Positions 47,380 through 59,662 of a stretch of DNA of 64,000 nt are shown here, in pieces. Source of the stretch: Gnetum montanum (taxonomy: Eukaryota; Streptophyta; Gnetopsida; Gnetales; Gnetaceae); the NCBI GenBank assembly GCA_015680685.1, contig MNCI01018426.1:1302-65301 (forward strand), in the 5' to 3' direction. The notes under the pieces were generated by a model. The model saw only the letters and a program-made list of their open reading frames with translations, was not told the origin of the DNA and searched no databases. The first letter of the stretch is position 1; every line of letters begins with the position of its first letter. Position numbers and translations under genes: made by a program.

Positions 47380-49757
47380 GAGAAGATCAACTGACCCCAA
47401 GCAATGGTGGTTCTTGAGGCTTCAAGGGACCTTCATCGACTTGAACGAGTGGCAGTTGAGGCGGCTATGACTATCTTGCTACTATTGCAACTTCAAGTAG
47501 GAGGTAGAAAGCATCTAGCAGTGCTTTCATCTTTTCCTCCTTACTCCTAGGATCATGCACCATCTACATAGCTTTCCCAATGTGGGTTGGAATAGGCACA
47601 TCCCAAGGACATGGGCTTGTTGGAAACAACTCCTTTACATTGACGAACTAGGCAATGAACTATTTGCATTCAATGTCGAATGCCCTAACTATGTTCTTCA
47701 GCTCCTAGTAGTTATTTATCCATCTAGCTAGGTTCTCAGCAATAGATCGTTGATCTTTGAATTATCCTCTGAGAACTTCGAGTTCAACGTTGGCAATCTC
47801 AAGCTTTTTCTTGGTATCTTTGTCGTGATTGAACTCAATCTCGTATAGCATATACAAGCTAGCCACTTGCTTTTCCAATTCCAACCATGATCATCTAATA
47901 GTTAACATTGCCAAGTTTGCATAATGGAGATTGGCCAACTCAATATACTCTATCATCTCCTTGATTTGCAACTCCTTTAAGTAAATCTTTGCTTTGTTGT
48001 AGGTGTCAATCCCATCAAGAATGGGTTGTCATGTTTCTATTCCTTGTTAAAGTTACTAGAGGGCTTCATTCATTTTCACCTTTGCCATTTGGATGTGTTT
48101 CTCATTAACTTCCTTTTTGCAAATCAAAATAATCCCTGTAGTGATTCTTCACTTTCTCAAATTTGAGGGCTTCATTCTTCTAAATGGTGATCTCGATGGC
48201 AAACTTCTAACACATGTGCATACCTCCTCCATTGATAGATTATGATTTTCCATAGCCAATTTCCTCAGTTCAATGTTTACACTAGCAAGCTGCTCTTTCT
48301 ATTGATGAATGAATTCTTGCATTTGATCTTTTTGAGCATCAATATTTCATAGGCAATGATTTTATGTGGTCAATGCTTCATTCTCCTAGCACATCTAATT
48401 TAAGTCTTTTTGGATTGAGTATGTTTCAACTTCTGCTACAACCTATTTAAAGATTGCCATTACTACTTCCTCCTCAACCTTCTAAAATCGTTCTTGAAGC
48501 TATTTGATAGCTTCATCTCTTATTATTGCTGGGCTAAGGATTGCATGCTCAACAAGTCGGGCATGAATTTTGGCAACCTTAATTGCTAGGCATTGATTTT
48601 GCTCTTGGGCTATTTCTAGTTGCCCCTCAAAAATAATCATCTACCCCTTGCATTCAACAGCTCTAACTAGGTTGCAGTGATGTTCTCTAAAAGATCAAAA
48701 ATGTCCAGAGTCAGTTTCCTTGTTCCTACTAATCATTCTAGCAACTTTTTGAGCCAGGCTATGTTCAACTTCCTGCTGATCATGCCTATGGACATCTACA
48801 AGTCTTGAAGTGTAGGTATGTCTAGTATAGATACCGCAGGTGCATTCAATGCCTTTGTGACATGGTTAGCAATCACTTCTATCATTGTCTCCTACCCTTA
48901 GTGCTGCATCACCAAGATAGTTGCTCCTTCTCCTTTCTCCAACTTCACTAAGAAGATGGTGGCATTTCCAGAGATTTTAGGGAATAACTAATGTTATAAT
49001 AGTGACAATGTTACCTCTCAAGCGTTGGCCAACCTCACATGTAGCTATGTTCTTTGGGTAGAGAATATTGGACCACCCTTCTCCATCTAACTAACTATTC
49101 AGGCCATCTCATTAAGGTGACTCATTGCTAGCTAACACGCAAATGGATCTACCTGACTCATTGCTCAAGAGCTGTTCTCAGATTTGATGCAGATTCTCAA
49201 GGACTACACAAGCCTCTAGTGTTGTCTAGTGAGTGGGTGGTGGTGGTGGTAGCTCCTCTTCTTGGGTTATTACTAGTGTCTTATCTTTCATGATTTCTGA
49301 CCACAAGGCCAAGGGAGCATGCCTGAGGTATTGTTGGAATAGTGAACGATGCTTGTCCTTTTGCAAAGTTTGAGGATGAGACATGGAAAGGGAAGGGTCT
49401 TCCTTCCACATTCATTCTCCTTGAAGCACTTTTTGATTTCCAAGTAGATTAACTATGGAAGATTAACCAGAAACTTCCCTCTTAGAGCAGTGCATGCTCA
49501 ACCAGAGAAGGCAGTCACCTTGCTTGGCCTCACTGTTGGATTGAGGTGATAGGATACAATTTTGAAGTAAATTCACTCCACCAATGTGAGCACACCATAC
49601 TCCTTACAGTCAACCCCATAGCATCGTTGGGTCCACTCCCTCTTGGCCTCAAGATTACCTTTTGTAGACAATTCTACCAACTGTATTCCTATATTAGGTA
49701 ACCCAAGTGCTTGTGTAATGGCCTTTTCTGAGTAGGACACTTGTTGATGGGGCCTCG
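47380..49757 (-). pseudogene. ORF2 relic of the full-length element, 5' end deleted
   Basis: Minus strand. 49770-49573 and 49411-49226 are open pieces that follow each other. They contain the same CYGVDCKEY, YHLN..SKVT and LIYLEI.KCFKEN blocks as ORF2 of element D, with a LPFH segment after them. Further down (49000-47400) long runs of Leu/Lys/Glu-type codons suggest coiled coil, but stops are frequent. Comparison with element D shows that the first 500-600 nt of ORF2 and part of the spacer (D positions about 14000-15000) are missing here, replaced at 49757 by CATCGATG-like spacer. The likely family is a putative plant transposon protein; tentative. Confidence 0.5.
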
Positions 49758-51405
49758 TGGATGTGGTCAACTATGTCAACGAGGCCTTGTCGATGTAGTT
49801 ATTGACTTCCATTGACATTGGTCAAACATTCAAAATACAAGGAATTTTTGGATGAAATTGGGATCAAATGAAAGCTCTAAAGACCAAGATTAGTATGAAA
49901 ACATGAGAAGAGGGTGTTGAAGCTCATGAATTTGGAAAAATGGAAAAAAAATTGATTTAGTGGATGAATGAAATGAAAGATTAAGGAGCACTAAGCGGTA
50001 TACTCAATGGAAAATGTGAAAGATAAGATTGTAGCGATGTTAAAGGTAACGAACCTTAACTAATCAAGCCAAAAGCTATGCAAGTGGGTCCTCCCCATAG
50101 CAAGCTCATGCCCTTTTTTCCCTTGCATAACCTTAACTAAGGAGTCTGTGGGCCCCGTACTCAATTTAATGATCATGACAAGTTAAGACCAACCAGGAAG
50201 AATCCACTGAAGAATCCCAACACATCAGACCAAAACATACAACATAACATAGAACATGATAGTGAGATGAGTTATGGTAGCAAGGATACATGATAGAAAA
50301 GGTGGAATGGAGTTTCAAATTGAGGTCATAAGAAGTCCCTTGTGGACTTTGTGGTTAAAATGACCTAGGAAGATCCATCCTTAATCTAGACCAAAACTAA
50401 CCGCCTTCAGTGACTTTGCATTATCACTCCAAGATCGATCCATCCACTTGAGACACAAGAGTGCTTTCACAAAACAACCACCATTCCAAAGAGAGAAGAA
50501 AAGAAAAGTAGGAAGTGAGAAAGAGAGGGACTTAGTTATAGGAGACCTTCAGGCATAGGTACATGTCTTTCGAGTGCCATTACTAGTGCTTGTAGCCCAT
50601 TTATTTGTCCAAGGGGTATGATTTGAATTCCCATTGTTGTTTTATTATTATTATTATTTTGAAATGGGAACCACACCATGCAAGGACTTATTCATGTTGA
50701 AGGGATGTGCTTTGAATTCCCATCATTTTTTTTGTTTTTTTGTTTTTGATGGAATCCACACCAAGAAACAATGTTATTTAACTTGTTGTGAGTGGTTAGT
50801 GTGGAATAGTAAGAAGTTTGTGAAACACACTCAAGCAAGAAGAAGAGTACAAAAAGTATTGAGTCCCCTTGAAACCACATCCTTTACAAACCTTTGAATC
50901 CTTCCTAATTCTGGAACTACCAAGGTCATTGATTGATTAAAAGTTTCTTTAATGGAAGGAACCTCAAATTCCCAGAACAAGGAAAACAATAAAATTCATT
51001 GGATGGGAAAATGACGTAGACTCATTGCCTGTTCCATGAAAAATAAACCATGTCAAATTCATCAAACATCAGAATTCAAAAATAGAAATCAAACATCAAC
51101 AATTACACATTAAGCACAAACCATCATTAGTAAATAACAATAGCGGCACTACATCCTATGACAATAAACCAAATTTATTAGCAAAAATGAGAAAATATCA
51201 CATGTAAATAAAGAAAAGAAAAGCAAAGCAAAAATATATAAGACAATGTAAAATAATCAAGAAATTTCAAATGTACTAAAGATGGTGTAAAATTAGAAAA
51301 ATTTGAAAAATCAAGAATTTGTGAAATAAATAATTTGTAAAAATCAAAAACATGAAAAAGGAAAAAGTAGAAAAACTGAGAAGCCATGTTGATGGTTAGC
51401 ATGGG
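49758..51405 (-). mobile_element. Spacer between pol and ORF2, full-length element
   Basis: No gene. Shares AGGCATAGGTACATGTCTTT (about 50550) with the other spacers, plus (ATT)n at 50643-50655. The end of pol lies at about 51406-51425 on the minus strand. Confidence 0.6.
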
Positions 51406-52560
51406 TGGCCATCTCCCCCATGACTAAGTTGGAGGGAGGAGATCCAAAAAATAGAATACAGTTGTTCATCCATGGAGGTGGTAGTTGCATTAGCCTATCT
51501 TGGTTCTAGGAAAGGGTTTACTTGTTAAATGTTGACCAACTACTTTTTATTTGTGCTATCAGGTTTATAGATTACCATGGCCATAGAAGGAAAGGTCTAA
51601 TTAATTATATAATATCCCTCCCACAATGTTTGGAATTTTTCCTTTTAAGGTACATGTGTGGGATTCCAATAGAGAATCTTATCTCCTAGTTGAAGTTTTA
51701 CATTTTTGATTTCTAGGTCATGATGTTACTTGTTGAATTTCTTGTTCACCTCATTCAAGGATAGGGCCACCAATAGATTTTCATCTAACACGTCTAGATT
51801 GATTAGTCTTTCTTTCTATGCTAAACTTAGGTCAAGGTTTAAATTGTAGGTTGTTGAGAGGGTATGAAGTTTAGATTGAATTGGGAGTGTTGGAAGTTTC
51901 CCATACACTAGAATAGCTAATAGGAAGTTTCCAAGTTGAACAATAAGCCTAGAGAGCATCATTAAGTTTTGTACTCCAATCCTTCCTATATTTGCTAATA
52001 ATACGTGTTAATATTTTTGTAATCTCCCGGTTGGTTAACTCTACTTGATCGTTGACTTGGGGGTGGTAAGGTGTTGTTATTTTATGTTCTACCCCCAAGC
52101 GTTGCATTAATTTTCTAAAGGTGATACCTATTAAATGAGTTCCATTGTCAGAAATTACTGAACATGGCACCCCAAACCTATTTACAATATGTTGTATAAA
52201 TTTGGTAGCAATGGATGATGTGCAATCAATAACGGCTACTGCTTCTACCCATTTTTTGCAGTAGTCAACTGCTACTGTAATATATGCCTTCCTTTTGGAC
52301 ATGGGTGTGATGGGACCCATGAAGTCAATGCCCCATATGTCGAAAGGTTCTAGTAATTGAATCCACTATTAAGGACCTTCCATGTAAGGGGTCATCCCCC
52401 TATCTCGTTAACAACATTCAAAAGACTTGACGAACTGTTGGGCATCCCTAAATATTGTAGGCCAATAGTATCCTACCATTAGGATTTTTATGGTTGTGCA
52501 TCTCCCTACATAGTGGCCTCCACAAGCTCCTTCGTGAGCATCCTAGAGAACACGCAATTG
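51406..52560 (-). pseudogene. Integrase of the full-length element
   Basis: Minus strand. 52320-51949 is an open 123-residue piece of the catalytic core. The first catalytic Asp is in VAVDYCKKW, the second in ISDNGTH, and the Glu in [11 protein letters not shown], with 35 residues between the second Asp and the Glu (DD35E). The upstream HHCC domain (about 52550-52390) and the downstream GPY/F module (about 51620) are present but broken by frame changes. The pol frame seems to end with Ser-His-Gly-Gly-Asp-Gly-His-Pro-Cys at about 51400. It would integrate cDNA into host chromosomes. Confidence 0.8.
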
Positions 52561-54400
52561 ATCTTCATCAAGGACACACCAATGAATCAAGCCATTGGTA
52601 CATACCTTATAGATGTGTCCACTGATTTCCATAAAGTATTTGACTTGATGAAGAAATTGTTACTTTTTCCTAAAATCTAAGTCTTGTGACATCTCCAAAG
52701 TGAGAAGATATGTGAGGATGTCATTATACCATGTTACTTTTGCAGACGTTTGTTCACTTATTACTCCTGTAATGAGGAGTTCATCTAGAGACTGATTAGA
52801 GAGTGGGCTCTCCTCCTCTTTGTTATCCCATCTTAAGTGAGGAAGGTTGTCAATGACCACCTTCTCAATCCCTTTTCGATTTACCATAGTGAGATTAAAT
52901 TCCTGCAAGATCACTAACCACCGTATGACATGAGGACTCACCATTGGCTTATTCATGAGGAGGAAAATTACATTATGGTCCATATCTACAAATACTTTGT
53001 AACCAAGCACATAGTGCCTGAACTTTTCTAGTGTATACACCACTGCCATTAGTTCTTTCTCTATGGTGATGTAGTTTAACTACGCTCCCACAATGCTTCA
53101 ACTCGCACAGTGGATGTAGTATGGATGTTTCTTATTGTCCATCTGCATGAGTACTACTCCCAAAGCATAGTTAGATGCATCTGTCATGATATGGAATGGT
53201 TTGGACCAATATGGTACTCATAGGATTGGTTTTTCTACATGTTTTTCCTTTAATTGTTAGAATGCATGTTCACATTCCTTGGTCCAAACAAAAGGTGCAT
53301 CTTTTTTTGTAAGCTCTACCAACAGGTTTGCAATGATCTCTTTGAATTCTCTATGAATTGCTAGTGGTAGCCAATGTGTCCAAGGAATGACCAAACATCT
53401 TTAATGATCTTTGGTTGGTGTGTTATTCCTTGGATGATCCTTATTTTTTTTAAGTCTACCTCAATCCCTTTTTGTGAAATTTGGTGCCCTAGCACAATGC
53501 CTTCTTGGACCATGAGATACCTCTTTTGCTAGTTGAGTTGCAAGTTTGTCTCTACACATCTCTTTAGTACTTGATCAAGTCAGTCCAAGGCTTGTTCAAA
53601 TGTAGCTCCATAGGTGGAAAAGTCATACATGAAGACTTCAACACCACTATGGATCTACTATTGAAAAATACTAAGGACCAAGCATTGAAATGTTGCATGG
53701 ACATTGCATAGACCAAATGGCATCTTACATTATGCAAAAATCCCCTAAGGACTCATAAATGTTGTCTTGGCCTAATCTTCTGATGCAATTTGGATTTGAT
53801 TATAGCCACTATAACAGTCCAAAAAGCTATAATAACAATGCCCAGATATGGTGTCTAACACTTGATCTACACATCGCAAAGGAAAATGATCTTTAAATGT
53901 TGTCATATTCAATAGCCTAAAGTCAATGCAAACCCGCCATTTGCCTCCCTTCTTCGATACAGTGATGAGTGGGCTAACCCACTTACTATCCATGATTGGA
54001 TAGATCAACCTTGCCTTGAGGAGTTGCTCTATCTCCTCCTTGAAAATTTGCTTCAACTTGGGGTTTAGCCATCTCTAATGCTGCCATCTAGGCCTCATGG
54101 CCAAGTCAATGTAAATGCAATGCTAGCATATCCTTGGATCAATTCCAATTAGCTCAGGATATGACGAGGCAAAAGTCGTTGACCATTTGTTCACCACTTT
54201 CAACAGTTTTTCTTTTTGTTCAAGAGAAAGGTTGGCATTAATTATGACCAATTTACCATTCTTTAAAAATTCATACTCCATACTGACTAGTAAATTTTTT
54301 AGTTCTAAGGGCTTCTACTTAAAGTGATCAGGGATTTCTAACTCTCCCCAATAGGTATTATCATCTTCATTAGAGANNNNNNNNNNNNNNNNNNTTGATG
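52561..54400 (-). pseudogene. Reverse transcriptase and RNase H of the full-length element
   Basis: Minus strand. 54056-53772 is an open RT piece: EQLLKARLIYPIMDSKWVSP, then VSKKGGKWRVCIDFRLLN and SFLDCYSGYNQIQIA, all standard Ty3 RT motifs 1-3. The catalytic box is at 53633-53619 and reads FMYDF, so the first Asp of FMDDF is Tyr, a loss of activity. 53049-52660 is the RNase H/tether region (AVVYTLEKFRHYVLGYKVFV). Frameshifts separate the pieces. Confidence 0.8.
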
Positions 54401-54487
54401 TACAAATGGGCATAAGGAACCTATCTTTAGAAATATCCATGGAAAATGAGNCTAAAGATAGGTTCCTTATGCCCATTTGTACATCAA
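54377..54487. other. Assembly gap with adjacent artificial-looking inverted repeat
   Basis: 18 N at 54377-54394 and one N at 54451. The 36 bases at 54395-54430 are a perfect reverse complement of 54452-54487. The right arm fits the element; the left arm does not match the corresponding place in element D (about 19750-19800). Confidence 0.85.
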
Positions 54488-55022
54488 CCATGCTTAACCA
54501 AGCTCTTCTCATAATGATGGGGAAGTTACTTTTATAGTTGTTCATCTTGATTACTAAAAAATTAGTAGAATAAGATCACCCACAAACTGTGATCACAATG
54601 TCCTCTACTAATCCCAAAGGAACAGTAATCGACTAATCTGCTAATTCTAAATGGATGTTGCTCTTCTTGAGAGGTGATAAGTTCCAGGCCTTGTACATGT
54701 CATGAGAGATGAGATTAACTCCAAAACTAGAGTTAAGAAGAGCCTTGCATGGCTCTTGTCCAGCAATTTGTAGGTAAATGAGTGGACTTCCTAGATCAAA
54801 TCTTTTTGTAGGAAGATTACCAACCTTAATCCAGTCAGAAACAACATGAGTTAACATTACAGTGTGAATCCAAGGTGGCACTTGGTTTGAAGGGCACTCA
54901 AAGGTATTTGATGCATAGGATGAGGATGTTGGAGATATAGGGCGATCAGCCAAACTAGGTTGTGAGGGTTGGAGAGGACTACTGGGCCGGAAGAAAGGTC
55001 TTTTCCTTGATCGATTATCCAA
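54401..55022 (-). pseudogene. Protease of the full-length element
   Basis: Minus strand 55022-54633: FDLGSPLIYLQIAGQEPCKA followed by the active site at 54734-54726 reading Asn-Ser-Ser (in LLNSSFGVNLISHDMY) where an active copy would have Asp-Ser-Gly. 54545-54488 continues (IIMRRAWLSMV). The piece below 54487 is affected by an assembly gap. Confidence 0.7.
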
Positions 55023-57337
55023 ACCACTTGGTTGAAAACCTAGTTGTGAGTGTACAGCCCTTGTAGCATTTTGTTGTTATGGCTATGGAGGAATCTCACC
55101 CTACATGGATAGAGTAAGAGGTAACTAGGTTGAAAGTGGAGGTGTATGTGCAAAGGGATGTGAAGGATAAAAAGGATATGGATATGGATTTTTCCCTCGA
55201 GTAGATGATGAATGAGTTTGATGGTACTTTAGAGGATAATAGTGATATTGGAATGATGTATGACTTGTAGAACTTCTAGGGGAGATGGACTACTAAACAT
55301 AGTACCCATATGGATTTGGTTGACTATAAGGGTACTATTGCCTTAATGGTGGCATTCCCCATGATTGTGGTTGGTACCACTATTGATATTGTTGATACAG
55401 TTGTGGAGGAGTTCCACTTGGGTAGTCAGCTTGCTGCTTTTGGTGGAACTACCTTGGATTTCCTTGAGGGTAAGGTAATAATCTTGGAGCTTTCCTACAT
55501 GCTAGGTGAGGATTCAATGAATACATTCCAAACTCTTATAAGTGTGACATCATAGAGCAACATCTCTTTGGATGTTCGTATTGATAGATGTTACATTCAA
55601 TTTCATCATCAAAGTTAGACTCCACAACTTTCTCTACCATAGCAACTTTGCCCTTACCTCTTTAGTAGGCATGTTCAACTTCTTTTCGCCTCCTGCAGTC
55701 ATGATTACTACTTTGCTCTTTGGATTCTTCACCAATCTTCATAGTGATTTGAAATTTTTTATCTAAAGAGTCCCATAGTTTGTTAACCTTGGCCAAAATT
55801 TTAGAAATAGATTTTTGGATGGGTAAGGTCTTTCTGTTCATGACTTCATCAAGTGATGATTCCTCCTCATCACAAAATCATACATCTCATTTTCTAATGG
55901 AAGGATCCCTATTATACTCTTCAACACTTTCTCTTTTTCATAGCTCGTCTTCTTCTTTTGCTACCTACTCAATTAACCTTTGGATCTAATGAGCTGTTAG
56001 TTCAAAAAAACCTTTCTTGGGCATACACCCCAAGGGTTCTTCTTGTTTCTGCTCTAAGCCCATCTATGATATGGTGAAGTTGTTCTCTCTGAGAATCACC
56101 ATGGCCAGGGCATCGGTGTAAGAGTGAATAGTATTAATCCATGGCAGCATCCAAGGGTTTGTGTGTTTCCTATTTCCAGCCTTGGATTTACCTTTTCAGA
56201 TTAGACACTTTAGAGTACATCTGATATTTGTTATTGAATAACTCTAACATGGTACTCCATCTATGGATAGATTCTGGCTCCAAAGAATGGTACCAACTTT
56301 AAGCTTTCTTGATGAGTGTCCTTGGAAAAAGCTTGAGTTTTTACCACTTACTCTCTATGTTTTGTGAGGCACAGGCATCTTGAAAAGTTTGTAGATGTGT
56401 TTGCTGATCAAAGTTGTATCCCCCCCTCAAATCTTGGGATATTATTCATGTCTAGGCACTTGATCCAACTATCTTTCATATACCTGGTTGGAATTTTCAT
56501 TGCCTCTACAATGTTGAGCATGCTTCAAGTTGCTAACAGAGGTTCATCACCATCATTGCATCAATGACGTTGATGATAGTTTTGGCCACCCCTTCGATTT
56601 TGGTGGCCTTCACGATCATTATTATTTCACTGATCACCTTCATCATAGTTGTTTTGACGACAGCTTCCATGAGAACCATCAAATGAAGAGAAATGTTTGG
56701 AATCAGATGAAGAGGATGAAGAGGAAGGTGGACTACCACCCCCACCATGGTGTCTTCCACCACTCTTACGTTTATTACGATCACCATCCTTAGATCCCTT
56801 GCTATTTTTATTCTTGCCCAAGCCCCAACCTTGGCTACCACTGTTTCTTGAACCCAGTTTATGAATAGTGGATCATAGGGTCAAGTTCACATCCTCGCCA
56901 TCAATAACAAGGGGTAGAGAATCTTCATGTTGAGAACCTTCAAAGGAAGGATTCTCATTGTCATTTTGATCTAGTAGGAATAAGGGGTTAGTGAGATGTT
57001 TCCCCTTCATAGCATTGTGGAGCTCCTCCTGATGTCGATCTCTTTTGCATTGTGTTTTGGTTGGATAGTAGTTTCGAGTGTCATATCCATCCATAACATA
57101 TTCTTTGTGTAGATCTACTATGCGCAACTTCTTAAGGGTTTTGAATAGCATCCCAAGCACAAATCTATCGAGGGGCAAGACAATGTTACCCTCCATAGCA
57201 TGCCATCACAACTGTTCATCTTGATGTAGGATAAAGGTGAAGTTTAGCACAAACTCATCTGGATGAGTGTATACCACTTTGCATTCTTGTGGGATCGATG
57301 GTTTAGTCTCTTCATGTCTGTGAGAAGAAGAAGACAT
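55023..57337 (-). pseudogene. Gag of the full-length element, disrupted
   Basis: Minus-strand ATG at 57337 (MSSSSHRHEE). 57196-56873 is open (MEGNIVLPLDRFVLGMLFKT), followed by a Gly/Lys-rich and poly-Ser segment at 56821-56627 (RHHGGGGSPPSSSSSSSDSK). Then come DEPLLAT near 56550, the Retrotrans_gag core (56470-56150), and a Ser/Pro/Tyr-rich tail up to the protease. The basic RGG-like and poly-Ser region probably binds nucleic acid. Frame changes occur at least at 56870, 56530 and 56400, with several stops. Confidence 0.75.
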
Positions 57338-57469
57338 TTTGTAACATAAGATAAAATGTCAATGTACTTTTTATAATGTTATGTATAGTGGGAATGATAT
57401 TGACCTTAAGGTTCGTACAATGATATTAATGGTATTCACTTAAACCTAAATAGTGCACATTCCACAAAC

Positions 57470-57492
57470 AAAGTCCTTGACAACAACAGTAG
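57470..57492 (-). other. Primer-binding site, tRNA-Asp type (full-length element)
   Basis: Minus strand next to the LTR reads CTACTGTTGTTGTCAAGGAC, aligned in register with TTGGCGCCGTTGCCGGGGAC. The last ten bases fit best; the first four are the most changed. Confidence 0.5.
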
Positions 57493-58385
57493 TGATGAGT
57501 GGTGAGGTACCCCTACGCCCAACTATACGAATCACAAAGCGTTCACGCATGACTTGGTCGAATTCTGCAAACTTTATCGTTTTCGGTGCACTAGTATTTT
57601 AGGAAGTGAATCTAGCCTTAAGGTTAATCGTTGTCTTCCCAATTACACTTGTGAAATTTGTTGGTATAGTTAAGTGTAACTGAGGCATCCAATTTTTATC
57701 ATTTTATGTTTTATAGTTTGGTGTTCAAGATGTAGATAAAAGGAATTTGATTAACTAATCTAAATTAACTAATTGACTAGCATTTAACTAATTCTAACAT
57801 AAGTATCTGATCCCACTTTTCGTACACGTCCTAAACCCACGTATCCACTACTAGGTGACCAAGCGCTATGCTACGAGGTGAACCAAGCAATAACACTATT
57901 GGGATTACCAAGCGAATATGTGTTACACTTGAAGCATTGTACTTATGTGTATAATCTATCTAGCTTAATTGTTTCGTTAACGTAATAACTAGATAATATT
58001 TAATAACTAATTTAAAATATTTAATAAATAGTTAAAAACATTAAATGCATAATTGAAATAGCTAATCTATCCAAAGTCCTGCAAGGTTTATCAGCAAGCT
58101 CATCTTTATTACCACACACACTGTCATGCTCAGGTATAACAATGCTTGAATAAAGATTTGTACACTCAATGACTCCTACTGTAGGCACTTGGGGAAAAAT
58201 TCTAACTTTTGAATGGAAAAAATGCAAGAGCTCCATTGCAACTACAATCTTTACTTACAATAAATATAGCTACAAGGGTGTATTTATAGTTGATTTTTGA
58301 CATTGCATCGACAAGGCCTCATCGATGCATGGTAAGATGCATCCACTAGGCCTCATTGACACAACCAACTTAATGCAACTCATCA
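57493..58385 (-). repeat. 5' LTR of the full-length Ty3 element
   Basis: 893 bp, TGATGAGTGGTGAGGTACCC...AACTCATCA. Minus-strand TATAAATA at 58288-58281 and AATAAA at 58110-58105. CATCGATG at 58320 and related repeats near the U3 end. Confidence 0.85.
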
Positions 58386-58390
58386 CTTAT

Positions 58391-59662
58391 TATCTATGCC
58401 ACAAATGATGATTTTAGTATACATTAATCTTCATTCATGAATATTGACAAAAGCCATCAATAGTACTAAGCATTTGTTGCAAACCTTCTACTAAGTTTGA
58501 GATTAAGGCAACACCATGAGCATAAAACAAAAATTTAATACTACTATTTCCCATTGTAGTTGCAAATTAAGTTAGTATTATATACGTTCATTGTTCAAGT
58601 TTATCAACAAAAAGGCTAACCAAAGTACGAAAAAGACAACATCTTTATTTCACACTAATAAAACTATTAAACAAAATTTGTGGACATTTTTTAATTAAAT
58701 AAATTCTTAGATAGTAAACTATGTACCTAGGATTCGTAAATCCCATAAAATTTTCAGGTATAGTAAGTATCAAAAGCAGAGCCCACATAAGATTTTCTGT
58801 GAAATATTTTAATTTAATTTACACTAAAAATAATATTTAATACAGTTAAAATGTAAAAAAATAAAAAATATTTCATTTAAATATTTTATTATTTTGTAAT
58901 TCACATACCCAAATGCCAATTATATCACGAATCCTTGATTTTGTGCTTCCAAAAATCAGATTCATTTGATGCATAGATAGTAAATAAGTGTAAGCTCCTG
59001 AATTTTCTAGGGTGTGAACTCTTGAATTTTCTAAGAGCCTTCATAAGTCTCTTATCGATCATAGGCCTTGAAAACCTCTACGTGTAAATGTTTTCTAAAG
59101 TCAACCTTTCTCAAAATAAGTAAAAAATATATTTTAAAGTAACGAGATGGTGTATGCAAGAGTGTTAAAGCATAAATACTGGTTAGAAGATTGCATAATA
59201 ATAAATTTATTTTTAATTTTTCCGCATCGTTTTTCTTGGATCGAGAATGCTATGAACGGGCACGTTCTGCTACTTTCTGAAAATCTGGAATTCAACGTTT
59301 ACGCACGTTTTATAAAATATATTTCAGAAAGATCATGCGAAGCTTTGTCGTCGGCGGGAAAAATTCAACGGTCGTCAGAAAGGTAAGTAGTCGGTATATC
59401 AACTGTCAATTATTTTCATGGTACGAAATGGACGACCCTCCAATGGTCGGCTTCATCGTATTGAATTTCTAACCATGCATGTAACATCAATGAAATCATA
59501 TGCCATTTTTCATAAAATCAAATGCACCGTAAACTGAAAGTCTGAAAGTAGGAGAAAGTGCATTTGAAATTGACATGAAATCTGAAACCACGAAGATCCA
59601 CACATACACGGAAAAGCAACCAAATTCAGAAGTCCTGAAAAGACAATTCTGTTGCAGAGTAA
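58391..59662. other. Gene-flanking region without recognised elements
   Basis: Low-repeat DNA downstream of the PAR1 gene. From about 59200 the base composition shifts to more GC than in the transposons. A 79-codon plus-strand ORF at 59147-59386 has no recognisable features. A minus-strand AATAAA equivalent lies near 59210, about 450 nt past the PAR1 stop; nothing nearer is canonical. Confidence 0.45.

Larger units (their letters stand above)
46239..58390 (-). mobile_element. Full-length Ty3/gypsy (Athila/Tat-like) LTR retrotransposon with TSD
   Basis: 12,142 bp (46244-58385) in minus orientation, bounded by CTTAT at 46239-46243 and 58386-58390. Order along the minus strand: 5' LTR, tRNA-Asp-type primer site, gag, protease, RT, RNase H, integrase, spacer, ORF2 relic, polypurine-like tract, 3' LTR. 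Superfamily is given by domain order (RT before integrase), the FMxDF RT box, the HHCC and DD35E integrase, and the primer site. All ORFs are broken, so it is autonomous-type but dead. Confidence 0.9.

Noticed and set aside
56530-56793. His/Asp-rich 87-codon plus-strand ORF
   Set aside because: Exact antisense of the Gly/Ser-rich Gag region on the minus strand.
59147-59386. 79-codon plus-strand ORF near the PAR1 3' flank
   Set aside because: No recognisable domain, signal peptide or splice context; length is within chance.
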